Source: Phocaeicola_A sp045545095
Lineage (GTDB): Bacteria > Bacteroidota > Bacteroidia > Bacteroidales > Bacteroidaceae
Length of the DNA stretch: 64,000 nucleotides
Assembly (NCBI GenBank): GCA_045545095.1
Contig: JAZQAG010000049.1
Span: 3,292-67,291, forward strand
Reading direction: 5' to 3'
In this document: piece after piece, positions 50,585 through 58,633 of the stretch
Layout of the letters: every line of letters begins with the position of its first letter
How positions within the stretch are numbered: the first letter of the stretch is position 1
Translations under genes and position numbers: made by a program
Notes under the pieces: generated by a model
The model's database searches: none
Seen by the model: only the letters and a program-made list of their open reading frames with translations
Told to the model about the DNA's origin: nothing

Positions 50585-50761
50585 ACTTTACTTTTGCCAC
50601 AAAGATACGCTTATATAATATGTAGGTGTCTAAAAATTAGACATTCTGGCATCAGAAACAGACGTTTTTTGACTTTACCCTTGGAGGGGAGATGGGAAAC
50701 GACTATTTTTGCCACAAAGAAGAGTACCAGAAAAAGTAAGACAAACAAAATTATAGAAATT
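50585..50761 (+). repeat. Duplicated leader, copy B
   Basis: Ungapped 96%-identical counterpart of 41717-41893. Contains -7 boxes TACTTTTG (50589-50596) and TATTTTTG (50704-50711) and dyad GTCTAA-AAA-TTAGAC (50628-50642). Confidence 0.9.
50628..50711 (+). promoter_or_regulatory. Dyad plus -7 box of paralog 6
   Basis: The dyad begins 76 bases before the -7 box, as for paralogs 1 and 2. Confidence 0.65.
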
Positions 50762-52375
50762 ATGAGAAAGAAAAGCATCCAGATGGCAGCACTGATGATG
50801 GCCGCCGTGAGCCTGACAACGTCGTGCAATGCAACGGGGGAAGAGGCAGGAACAATCGTGATTGAAGGCGAACTGGCCAATGTGCCGGACAGTTTGGTCA
50901 TTGACCTTTATGAACAAGATGGGAACTTGGGAAGCCGCATCGATACAGACACGATAATAGGCGGGAAGTTCCGTTTTGAGGTGGATACAGAAATTGAGGA
51001 AGTCCACTCGGCAAGTATCAGCAATTACGACATCGGACTCCAGACTTCTGATTTCCTCTGGATTGAACCTGGTGCCAAAATTCGGATTATGGGCAACGGA
51101 CTGGACCACTCTGCTTGGCAGATAAAGAGCAATGTGGCTGTGCAGAAAACAGAAAACCAGTTCCGTAAGGCTGCACAAGCTGAACGGAGTCTGCTACACC
51201 AAATCTATATGGAATACTATCCGCTGACGATGAGACTTCAAGGCGGACGTGACGGGAAACAACGTCCATCAAGCGAAGAGCGAAAGCAGATACAAGTTCG
51301 ACGCAGAGAATTGGCGAACCAGTTGGACAGCACCTACAAACTTTTGAGTGCCAAAGAAGAAGCATTGCTTGAAACAATGACTCCCGACGAGGCGTGGATG
51401 GAACGTCTGTATGGACTATCGTTGGAATCCAAACTCAAAGGCGACACTGTGGTACGCGCCCGTGGCATACAGTTCTATGAACGTGTGGACAATCGGTTAA
51501 GAGCGACCTATCGTGGTCAGAGCATCGCCAACAACCTCTTCCCTCCCCAGGTGGTTAAGGTTGAGGACATGGTTCCCGAAGACATCGAACTGAAAGATAC
51601 ATTAGGAAATGTTCACCGATTGCAGGAACTGCGAGGAAAGTTTCTCCTCCTCGACTTCTGGAGCTGCGGGTGCGGCCCTTGCATTATGAGCTTTCCAGAA
51701 CTGAAGGAACTTTCCGAACAGATGGCAGACTCATTGGAGGTGGTCAGCATCAGTCAGGATGGCGAAAAGCATTGGAAGAAAGCGTCAGCCAAGTACAACA
51801 TCACGTGGCACAACTGGAACGACCTACAGAAGGACAACGGCATCTTTGCCCGCTTCGGTGTGCAGGGCATTCCCGACTACTTCCTTGTTTCACCCGAAGG
51901 AAAGGTGATAGCAAACAAAGGTGGCTACGGAAAGGGGGTCTTAAAACCGTTCGTTCTGCTGAATATGGAAAAGGCTGGCAAGCAACCCACTTACCGCACC
52001 GAAGGAGACAAGCACATCATCGACTATCCCACAGTGGCCGAAGAGCATATCAGCACGATGTACATCCGCCGTGTGGAACTGACAGACAAGGAGACGGCCG
52101 TCACCTTCCGTGTGTTCTATCCCTCCAGCCAATGGTTCCGCATCAGTGACGAGTCGCACCTCATCACCGACGGCAATGAGAAACTGCCCATCCGCTCGGC
52201 ATCCAACATCACACTCAACAAAAGATGCTACACACCCGAAAGCAATGTCATGGAATTTACCCTTCACTTCCCTGCCCTACCAGCCAATGCAGCCTCGTTC
52301 AGCTACTACGAAGAGGAGAACAAACCGGACGATTGCTGGCGCATGATTGGGGTGAAGGTAAAGTCTGCTGAGTAA
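50762..52375 (+). CDS. TlpA-like protein, paralog 6, with displaced beta domain
   Basis: 537 residues from ATG 50762. Lipobox-like LTTSC at the signal end, DUF4369 (IVIEGELANVPDSLVIDLYE), helical linker, thioredoxin fold with FWSCGCGPCIMSFPELK (Cys304, Cys307, with an extra Cys302). After the thioredoxin fold, residues ~415-535 (MYIRRVELTDKETAVTFRVF ... FTLHFPALPANAASFSYYEE) match the N-terminal beta domain of paralog 2, so the domain order is swapped. It ends before a strong terminator. Confidence 0.87.
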   Translation: MRKKSIQMAALMMAAVSLTTSCNATGEEAGTIVIEGELANVPDSLVIDLYEQDGNLGSRIDTDTIIGGKFRFEVDTEIEEVHSASISNYDIGLQTSDFLWIEPGAKIRIMGNGLDHSAWQIKSNVAVQKTENQFRKAAQAERSLLHQIYMEYYPLTMRLQGGRDGKQRPSSEERKQIQVRRRELANQLDSTYKLLSAKEEALLETMTPDEAWMERLYGLSLESKLKGDTVVRARGIQFYERVDNRLRATYRGQSIANNLFPPQVVKVEDMVPEDIELKDTLGNVHRLQELRGKFLLLDFWSCGCGPCIMSFPELKELSEQMADSLEVVSISQDGEKHWKKASAKYNITWHNWNDLQKDNGIFARFGVQGIPDYFLVSPEGKVIANKGGYGKGVLKPFVLLNMEKAGKQPTYRTEGDKHIIDYPTVAEEHISTMYIRRVELTDKETAVTFRVFYPSSQWFRISDESHLITDGNEKLPIRSASNITLNKRCYTPESNVMEFTLHFPALPANAASFSYYEEENKPDDCWRMIGVKVKSAE

Positions 52376-52401
52376 TCAGGTGAACCGTTTCCCATAACAG
52401 T

Positions 52402-52459
52402 CAAGAGATAAATCCGATTTGCCGCACTCTAAAATCGGTTTGTCTCTTGCTTTTTTTTA
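52402..52459 (+). terminator. Terminator after paralog 6
   Basis: CAAGAGA and CCGATTT (52402-52420) pair with AAATCGG and TCTCTTG (52432-52449), followed by eight T after one C. Confidence 0.88.
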
Positions 52460-52483
52460 TCTGACTAAAGAGAAAAGTTTAAT

Positions 52484-52556
52484 CATCGACGATAACTATA
52501 TAAACATCGTCGATAATCACATAGTCATCGTCGATGATTATATAAACATCGACGAT
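52484..52556. repeat. Four-unit 21-bp palindrome array before the HU-family gene
   Basis: CATCGACGAT (52484), CATCGTCGAT (52505), CATCGTCGAT (52526), CATCGACGAT (52547). All starts are exactly 21 bases apart. The core ATCGWCGAT reads as its own reverse complement apart from the middle base. Spacers are AT-rich (TATATAAA, ATCACATAG, TTATATAAA). Confidence 0.92.
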
Positions 52557-52580
52557 GATTAAAGTTTCATGCAAAGCGAT

Positions 52581-52611
52581 TTTGATTTTTCAGCAAGTTT
52601 TATTAACTTTG
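52581..52611 (+). promoter_or_regulatory. Canonical promoter of the HU-family gene
   Basis: TTTG (52581-52584), 19-base spacer, TAACTTTG (52604-52611), the textbook spacing for the phylum. The predicted start of transcription is near 52618, so the leader is about 30 bases. The 21-bp array ends 25 bases upstream of the -33 element. Confidence 0.8.
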
Positions 52612-52647
52612 CATACAAGCAAATCAACTTTTAATCTTAATATCTAT

Positions 52648-53271
52648 ATGGCAGAGTATATCAAACAGGAAATTGTGGACTTGAATGACACAGGCGAGAA
52701 GCAAGTCTATTACCGCATGAAGCGCAATCTGCACTTCACGCACGAGCAGTTTCTGGAATGGTTGGAGAGTGCCGACCCGTTCATCACAAAACACGTCGAA
52801 AGTGTGTTGAAACATATCACGCACCAAATGGCGATAGCTATGGCACTGGGGCACAGCGTGACGATCGACGGACTGGGAACCTTCCGTGCCGGCATCGGCC
52901 TCAAACGCGGAAAGGAGATGGACGGACTGGACGATGGAAAACCAAGCCTCAATGCACAGAGCCTGCAGGTGACGGACGTATATTTCCGCCCGGACAAGGG
53001 ACTTATCCGCGACACGAACTACAACTGTACCCTGACACGCGGTGACACCCGACGCATCCGCAAGCAGAAATATACCCGTGAAGAGCGTTTGGCCCTCGCC
53101 CTGGACTATCTGGACAAGCACGCGACCATGAACATTGCGCAATACGTATCGCTGACCGGCCTGTCGCGCACAGCTGCCACCCTGGAACTGCAAGCCTTCC
53201 GCAACGACCCCGAAAGCGGTATCACCTACGAGGGACACGGCACGCATAAGGTGTATGTAAGGAGGAAGTAA
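52648..53271 (+). CDS. HU-family DNA-binding protein of the HU-HIG type
   Basis: 207 residues from ATG 52648; residues read before it overlap the promoter. N-terminal HU/IHF-like fold (~1-130): FHTKHVESVLKHI-like FITKHVESVLKHITHQMAIA, HSVTIDGLGTFRAGIG and VYFRPDKGL. A basic linker (TRRIRKQKYTREER) and a winged-helix-like C-terminus (IAQYVSLTGLSRTAATLELQAF) follow. Such proteins are phylum-specific nucleoid or regulatory proteins. The 21-bp palindromes just upstream may be its own binding sites. Confidence 0.88.
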   Translation: MAEYIKQEIVDLNDTGEKQVYYRMKRNLHFTHEQFLEWLESADPFITKHVESVLKHITHQMAIAMALGHSVTIDGLGTFRAGIGLKRGKEMDGLDDGKPSLNAQSLQVTDVYFRPDKGLIRDTNYNCTLTRGDTRRIRKQKYTREERLALALDYLDKHATMNIAQYVSLTGLSRTAATLELQAFRNDPESGITYEGHGTHKVYVRRK

Positions 53272-53385
53272 AAAAAGTGGCCGTCCCGTGTAACAAAACG
53301 GCGAGAAGTTACGTCTGTCCTTATGTAAGCGCTTGCAACGATAACGCAAAAAACAGTTTTATCAGAGAAAGAGAGAGAGAAGAAA

Positions 53386-53847
53386 ATGAAAAAGACGATT
53401 TGCATACTGGCAGCCTTGCTGATGATGGCAACGGACGGGATGGCACAGACGGTGAACGGACTGTTCAACAAGTTTGAAGACAAACCGGGCGCCGAATGTA
53501 CCAACATGGCTCCGCTGCTGATGGGTATCATCAAGACGTTTGCAGCGAAGAAATCAGAGAAAGGAGAGATGATAAAAAGCATCAAGTCCATCAAAGTGCT
53601 GGACTTGGAGGACTGTACGCCCGAGGTGAAACAGGAATTTGCCCAAGAAGCCAAAAGACTGAAACCACAGGGTATGGAACTGCTGATGCAAGTGAAGGAC
53701 GAAGGCAAGAACGTCTGCATCTGGGGAAAAACCAAGAAGGAGACAATACGCCAACTGGTGGTAGTAACGGACGAAGAACTGGTGAAGATTAAAGGCAAGT
53801 TCAACCTGAGCGAGATTGCCCAGATAATAAGCATCAAGCGGAAGTAA
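53386..53847 (+). CDS. DUF4252 family exported protein, copy 1
   Basis: 153 residues with a signal peptide (ending GMAQ). Matches DUF4252: FEDKPGAECTNMAPLL, IKSIKVLDLEDC, DEGKNVCIWGK and a final segment on regulation-like LSEIAQIISIKRK. The family has no known activity. It precedes the ECF sigma gene, with TAATG overlap, so it belongs to the same operon. A second DUF4252 gene closes the operon. Confidence 0.85.
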   Translation: MKKTICILAALLMMATDGMAQTVNGLFNKFEDKPGAECTNMAPLLMGIIKTFAAKKSEKGEMIKSIKSIKVLDLEDCTPEVKQEFAQEAKRLKPQGMELLMQVKDEGKNVCIWGKTKKETIRQLVVVTDEELVKIKGKFNLSEIAQIISIKRK

Positions 53848-54362
53848 TGGATACGAGGGAGTTCAAACAGAGATTCCTGCCGCTGCACACACGGCTCTAC
53901 CGGGCGGCCTTCCGCCTGATGGGGAATGCGATGGATGCAGAGGACATGGTGCAGGAGGCTTACCTGAAACTGTGGGAACGGCGCAACGACCTCGGCCATG
54001 TGGCGAACATGGAGACCTACTGCACAAGCCTGATCCGCCATCTCTGTCTGGACGCACTGCGACGCACACACCCCGAAGAGGAGGATAGTCCGCCACCCGA
54101 GGAACTGCCCCTGACGGATGGGGGCAATGCCGCTACAGCCCTGGAACGACAGGACGAAGCGGAGCAACTGACCCGCCTCATCGGCCGACTGCCCGAGGGA
54201 CAACGCACGGTGATGACGCTGCACGATGTGGAGGGATGCTCATACGAAGAGATTGAAAAGGCCACCGGCTTTACGGCCGTCAACATACGGGTGATGCTGA
54301 GCCGGGCCAGAAAGAAAGTACGCGAACAATTTCAGATAATAATGAACTATGGACAGAGATAG
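53847..54362 (+). CDS. ECF RNA polymerase sigma factor, second
   Basis: 171 residues: region 2 (RAAFRLMGNAMDAEDMVQEAYLKLWERR), region 4 (LPEGQRTVMTLHDVEGCSYEEIEKATGFTAVNIRVMLSRARKKV). Overlaps the DUF4252 stop by one base and the next gene by 14. Different in sequence from the first sigma factor of the window; probably controls this DUF4252 operon. Confidence 0.93.
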   Translation: MDTREFKQRFLPLHTRLYRAAFRLMGNAMDAEDMVQEAYLKLWERRNDLGHVANMETYCTSLIRHLCLDALRRTHPEEEDSPPPEELPLTDGGNAATALERQDEAEQLTRLIGRLPEGQRTVMTLHDVEGCSYEEIEKATGFTAVNIRVMLSRARKKVREQFQIIMNYGQR

Positions 54363-54867
54363 AATCCAAACACTGCTCGACCGCTTCTTTGACGGAACAA
54401 CCACACGGGAGGAGGAGACCCTGCTGATGCAATACTTCACACAGGAGGAGAATGTGCCCGGGGAATGGGAGGCAGAGCAACGGATGTTCCGCCAGCTGGC
54501 CGAAACACGCCACACACTCCCCCCCGTGCCGCAAGGGATGGAAGAACGGCTAATGACGCATATCGGCGAATGGGCAAAAAAAGAGTCGCACACACCACGC
54601 CTACAGTCGCGGAAAGCAAACCGATGGTGGATAATCGGGACGGCGGCCTGTCTGCTGCTGGCCGGAGGCATCGGACTGAAGATGATGCAGCAACCGGCAG
54701 AACAGGAATCCCTCACCCCCGAAGCGGCATACGCAGAAACGGAACGGGCGCTGCATATGTTTGCCCACACTCTGAACAAAGGTGTGGAGCAGATGGCCAA
54801 CGCCCAGCAAACCACCCTACGGATGCAAGAGAAAATAAACAGAACGTTGAACCAGATAAACCAATAA
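54349..54867 (+). CDS. Single-pass membrane protein, probable anti-sigma partner
   Basis: 172 residues. Cytosolic N-terminus (~1-85, LLDRFFDGTTTREEETLLMQYF resembles FecR-like anti-sigma starts), one membrane helix near 95-112 (WWIIGTAACLLLAGGIGL), and a periplasmic helix-rich tail. The order sigma then membrane protein, with overlapping frames, fits an anti-sigma factor; no ZAS motif. Confidence 0.75.
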   Translation: MDRDRIQTLLDRFFDGTTTREEETLLMQYFTQEENVPGEWEAEQRMFRQLAETRHTLPPVPQGMEERLMTHIGEWAKKESHTPRLQSRKANRWWIIGTAACLLLAGGIGLKMMQQPAEQESLTPEAAYAETERALHMFAHTLNKGVEQMANAQQTTLRMQEKINRTLNQINQ

Positions 54868-54873
54868 AGAGTT

Positions 54874-55347
54874 ATGAAACGACTGATAATCCTTATTGTA
54901 ACAGTATTCACATTGGGCCTTCCCGCCACGGTGCAGGCCAAGACTTTCGACTTCGACAAAATGGCAGAAATAGAGGGGGTCACTTCGGTGCACATCTCCA
55001 AGGCGATGTTCAAACTGCTGTCCGGCATGGGCCTCAAGGCTAACGGCATCGACTTGCAAAGCGTCATGCCCAAACTGGAGAGCCTCCAAATCATCACTTG
55101 CGAGAAACCTGGAATTATACCTTTATTAAAAAAGGAGGCCGAAGCCTTCTCCACCAAAGAGGGATACGAGGAACTGATGCGGGTGAAGGAGGACAACTCG
55201 CACACCGTCATCCTGCAAAAACAGCATGAGAACAAGCCCAATGAATATGTATTGGTAAACATCGAAGGGAACGAGGACTTCAACCTCATCCTTATGAAGG
55301 GGACGCTGACGCTGGAGGAGTTACAGCAGTTGGCCGGAAAGAAATAA
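54874..55347 (+). CDS. DUF4252 family exported protein, copy 2
   Basis: 157 residues, signal to about 22 (TVQA). Similar to copy 1: EIEGVTSVHISKAMFKLLSGMG, LQIITCEKP, LKEDNSHTVIL-like VKEDNSHTVILQKQ, LTLEELQQLAG. It begins 6 bases after the membrane protein and closes the operon. Confidence 0.85.
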   Translation: MKRLIILIVTVFTLGLPATVQAKTFDFDKMAEIEGVTSVHISKAMFKLLSGMGLKANGIDLQSVMPKLESLQIITCEKPGIIPLLKKEAEAFSTKEGYEELMRVKEDNSHTVILQKQHENKPNEYVLVNIEGNEDFNLILMKGTLTLEELQQLAGKK

Positions 55348-55365
55348 AAAGGAACAACGAAAAAT

Positions 55366-55420
55366 CAGGCGCGGACTACGCGGATGAAGGAACAATTCCA
55401 ATCCGTGTAGTCCGCGCCTG
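55366..55420. repeat. REP-like palindrome 1 (20-bp arms)
   Basis: Arms 55366-55385 and 55401-55420 pair with one mismatch; the right arm contains CCGTGTAGTCCGCGCC. It sits between convergent genes and may also serve as a terminator. It shares its core with the palindrome at 56008-56058. Confidence 0.8.
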
Positions 55421-55426
55421 ACTCAT

Positions 55427-55981
55427 TTACTCAGCACCGGAGAAAGCTGATTTCTCCAACCGGAAATCTATCAGAGTGGCGCTGGTGTGCATGACAAGCC
55501 ACTCTGCCCAAGCCGCCGGGGACGCCTGCCATGACCAGGACGTCATGGGTCCCGCATCGAATGTGCGGACCTCACTGCCATCGTCGTTGGAAAGAGTCAC
55601 CGAAATATCTTGTCCGTAACTGAGCGCATAGGCATACTTTGTCAGTTCGGGAACATCATCCTTGCGCTCCATGCGCACGATGCACACAAATTCGTCAGGG
55701 GCTTCAGCCAACGGGAGGGGGACTGCGGAATAGGTCCATTCACTACCCCTCAGCGTATCAATGTGCAACTGGCCGGCAATATCCTTATAAGCAATCACAA
55801 AGTGATAGAAATCTCTGACGTCTTCACCTGCCGAGAATGCGTAATTGACTTGGAAGGTTGTGAACTCTACAACCTCTTCCTTGTCGGCAGGAGGTTCTTC
55901 GCCGATAACGATGCGCTCGCCATCGTTGTCGCAAGCGACGAGAGAGAGTGTAGCCAAGGCAGCAAGAATGAATTTCCTCAT
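55427..55981 (-). CDS. Hypothetical lipoprotein, surface type
   Basis: 184 residues from ATG 55981. The signal peptide ends LVAC followed by DNDGE, acidic residues that in this phylum favour export to the cell surface. The remainder has beta-rich segments (FTTFQVNYAF, FYHFVIAYKDIAGQLHIDTL) and no recognised domain. It is flanked on both sides by related palindromes and does not look co-transcribed with GH2. Confidence 0.7.
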   Translation of the reverse strand: MRKFILAALATLSLVACDNDGERIVIGEEPPADKEEVVEFTTFQVNYAFSAGEDVRDFYHFVIAYKDIAGQLHIDTLRGSEWTYSAVPLPLAEAPDEFVCIVRMERKDDVPELTKYAYALSYGQDISVTLSNDDGSEVRTFDAGPMTSWSWQASPAAWAEWLVMHTSATLIDFRLEKSAFSGAE

Positions 55982-56007
55982 GATGTGTTTCTGATGTGAT
56001 AAATGTT

Positions 56008-56058
56008 TTGGCACGGATTAACGCGGAGTCTTATCATAACCCGTGTAATCCGCGCCAA
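56008..56058. repeat. REP-like palindrome 2
   Basis: Left arm 56008-56026 and right arm 56041-56058 pair with two imperfections. Its CCGTGTAATCCGCGCC differs at one base from palindrome 1. Confidence 0.78.
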
Positions 56059-56087
56059 ATTTTATTACGTTGTATCGCGTCTGATTA

Positions 56088-58484
56088 TTACTTCGTCTGC
56101 AACTTCGTCTTCACAGTCTTGAAGTCGTCGCACTCGGTAATGAGGGTAATCTCACCGGGAGTCTGACCGGCACGGAGGATGACAAGAGCCGAACCGTGGA
56201 AGAGGTCGCGCTCGGGCACAGCATGGAGTTCGTGAGAAACGATGTTGCCATTATCTACAGCTACAATAGCGGCATCACCCTCGACCCGGAAACGGAGATG
56301 GCTGTTCACATCGGGCACACGGCGTCCCTTGCTGTCAACGGCATACACGCGCAAGTGCTGGAGGTCCATACCGTCGGCCTTCCAATTGCTGTTGTCAGGC
56401 TCTACGACGAGTTTCTTCACCTTACCGGTTGTCTCGATACGATGGCGGGCAATGACCTTGCCGTCTTTGTAAGCACGTGCTTCCAAGTAACCGGGAGCGT
56501 ACTTCACATTGTTCCAACGGATGCGGTTGCGGTCGCGACCGTTCGTGTTCGGCTTCTTGCCAAGGCTCTTGCCGTTCAGTATCAGTTCCACTTCGTCGCC
56601 ATTGGTATAGGTCTGGAGTGAAAGTTCCTCACCGTCCTTGTGGTTCCAGTGGTCGTTCATGCGGGCTACGCCTGTCTGCACACCGTTCCACATGCGGTCT
56701 TCCTCGCTTTCCACGATACCGATGTGTACCAACGGCTCGTCGCTGAAGAAGCTCTTCAGGAAGTAGGCAATGGGTTTGGGTTGGAGGGAAATGTCGAACA
56801 CACCCTGTGCCCATCCCTTGGCAGGCCATCCGCCGCTCTCGCCCAAGTAGTCGATCTGTCCCCAGTAGGCCAATCCGATAACCTTGTCGAGATCCATCTC
56901 AAAGAAGTTGGGGCCCATGTTGCTGGTGTTGGCTTCGCTCTGATAGAACTTCATGTGCGGGAAGTTTTTGCTGTCGCCGGGGAAGTACATGTAGCGGTAG
57001 TTGTAGGAGGCAATGTCAGTCTCGTGTACAAGGGGAGCGGGCAATGAATCGGTGTCCATGTGACGGCCACGGGGATGCATGGCTACGGTGATGAGGCGTG
57101 TATTATCGTAACGCTTCAACAGTTCGCGCTGCATGCGGTAGGGAGTCACACCCCAGTCGGCATGAGGCAGGTGCCAATAGGTCTGCAACTCATTACCAAG
57201 GCTCCAGAACACTACAGAGGGGTGGTTGCGGTCGCGCTTGATCCACTCGGGAATATCCTTCTGCCACAACAATGCCCAAGGAGCACGGCCACCGCAATAC
57301 TGGTCGAGCCACTTGTCATAAAGTTCATCCACAACAAGGATACCGTACTCATCGCACAGGTCCATGAAGTCTTCACTATAGGGGTTATGGGAAGTACGGA
57401 TGTGGTTCACACCAAATTCCTTGAGGAGCTGGATGCGCTTTTCGATGGCACGCGGATAGGCTGCTGCACCAAGAGCACCCAATGAATGGTGGTTGGCAAT
57501 ACCCTTCAAAAGGACTTTCTTACCATTGAGTTTCATACCGTATTCGGGAGAGAACTCTACGGAGCGTACTCCGAAACGCTCTGACACCTGGTCGGCCACT
57601 TTGCCATCGGCATGGAAGACTGTCACTTGAGCGGTATAAAGGTGGGGTGTTTCGCAATCCCACAATTTGGGATTCTGCAACTTGATGTCATCGAACTTGT
57701 ATTCATAAGTGCTCTGACGGCGCTTGAACTCCTGCATCTTGCGGGCCACCTCATTACCCTCGGCATCGGTGATGACAACCTCGGCCTTGACAGCTTGTCT
57801 GTTGTAGCAAGCCACCTCGGCCTGTATGGAAACTGTAGCTTCGGCTGCAGACACCTGAGGAGTCGTAATATAGAGAGGATGACGCATCAGATAGACCTTA
57901 GGATCAGTGATGACTACATCCACATCGCGGAAGAGTCCGCCACCGGTGTACCAACGTGAGTTGTTGGGCTCGCGTGTATCGGCTTTCACGGCCAAAACAT
58001 TTGGTTCACCATACTTCAACAGTTTGGTGACATCAATCTCAAAACCTACGTAACCATAATCGGTTCCACCGACGAGGCGGCCATTCAGATAGACATCGCC
58101 TACATACATGATACCTTCGAAGTCCAATACGACACGATTGCCTTTCCAACTCTCATCGGGAGTAAAGGTCTTACGGTACCAACCAATACCCATTTCTTTA
58201 AATCCACGGCTACTGAGACGGCTGCGGATGTTGGCACCCGGGTCACTGTTGTCAGCCCGTTCGCTGGCATCAGGAGCCACCCACGGCTGTTCAATCTGAA
58301 AGTCGTGAGGCACATTCACCGTACGCCACTGGCTGTCATCAAACTGAGGTTGCTCAGCACCGGCAACATCGTCCAGCACAAAGCGCCAGCCATAATTAAA
58401 ACTCTCGATTTTCCTTCCTTCAGCGGAAGCCTGTACGGCAAATCCCAAGAAGAGAATTGCCAAAGAGAAAAATAGTTTTTTCAT
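56088..58484 (-). CDS. GH2 family beta-galactosidase-like enzyme
   Basis: 798 residues with a signal peptide (ending ASAEG). N-terminal jelly-roll (FNYGWRFVLDD ... VNVPHDFQIEQPW), Ig-like domain, TIM barrel with GVNHIRTSHNPYSEDFMDLCDEYG and FWSLGNELQ (acid/base near Glu432), and FYQSEANTS (nucleophile near Glu517). Two C-terminal beta domains resemble DUF4982 and an Ig-like module. Typical activity is beta-galactosidase, but beta-glucuronidase or mannosidase cannot be ruled out. It has its own -7 box at 58570-58577. Confidence 0.92.
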   Translation of the reverse strand: MKKLFFSLAILFLGFAVQASAEGRKIESFNYGWRFVLDDVAGAEQPQFDDSQWRTVNVPHDFQIEQPWVAPDASERADNSDPGANIRSRLSSRGFKEMGIGWYRKTFTPDESWKGNRVVLDFEGIMYVGDVYLNGRLVGGTDYGYVGFEIDVTKLLKYGEPNVLAVKADTREPNNSRWYTGGGLFRDVDVVITDPKVYLMRHPLYITTPQVSAAEATVSIQAEVACYNRQAVKAEVVITDAEGNEVARKMQEFKRRQSTYEYKFDDIKLQNPKLWDCETPHLYTAQVTVFHADGKVADQVSERFGVRSVEFSPEYGMKLNGKKVLLKGIANHHSLGALGAAAYPRAIEKRIQLLKEFGVNHIRTSHNPYSEDFMDLCDEYGILVVDELYDKWLDQYCGGRAPWALLWQKDIPEWIKRDRNHPSVVFWSLGNELQTYWHLPHADWGVTPYRMQRELLKRYDNTRLITVAMHPRGRHMDTDSLPAPLVHETDIASYNYRYMYFPGDSKNFPHMKFYQSEANTSNMGPNFFEMDLDKVIGLAYWGQIDYLGESGGWPAKGWAQGVFDISLQPKPIAYFLKSFFSDEPLVHIGIVESEEDRMWNGVQTGVARMNDHWNHKDGEELSLQTYTNGDEVELILNGKSLGKKPNTNGRDRNRIRWNNVKYAPGYLEARAYKDGKVIARHRIETTGKVKKLVVEPDNSNWKADGMDLQHLRVYAVDSKGRRVPDVNSHLRFRVEGDAAIVAVDNGNIVSHELHAVPERDLFHGSALVILRAGQTPGEITLITECDDFKTVKTKLQTK

Positions 58485-58569
58485 GTTTGTCATTAAATAG
58501 TTATATATTATTTTGTTCTGTTTGCCATTAAATCCTATATTCTAAAAGGCTGTGAATAAAATATCCTTG

Positions 58570-58577
58570 CAAAGATA
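58570..58577 (-). promoter_or_regulatory. -7 box (TATCTTTG) of the GH2 gene
   Basis: Fits TAnnTTTG and lies 85 bases before the start. No clear -33 element. Confidence 0.45.
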
Positions 58578-58633
58578 ATGGATAATTCCTATTCCATTTG
58601 TGTGAATAAACACATTTTATGGTTTTATGACAG

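Noticed and set aside
41717..50761. Transposon or composite element bounded by the duplicated leaders
   Set aside because: No transposase, integrase, terminal inverted repeats or target duplication is seen; the copies are direct and function as promoters.
50594..50761. 56-residue N-terminal extension of paralog 6 (and the same for paralog 2 from 41726)
   Set aside because: These codons are the duplicated leader; a normal signal peptide begins at 50762 and 41894.
52484..52556. Possible CRISPR array
   Set aside because: The repeat unit is about 10 bases with 11-base spacers that are themselves similar and AT-rich; no cas genes are near.
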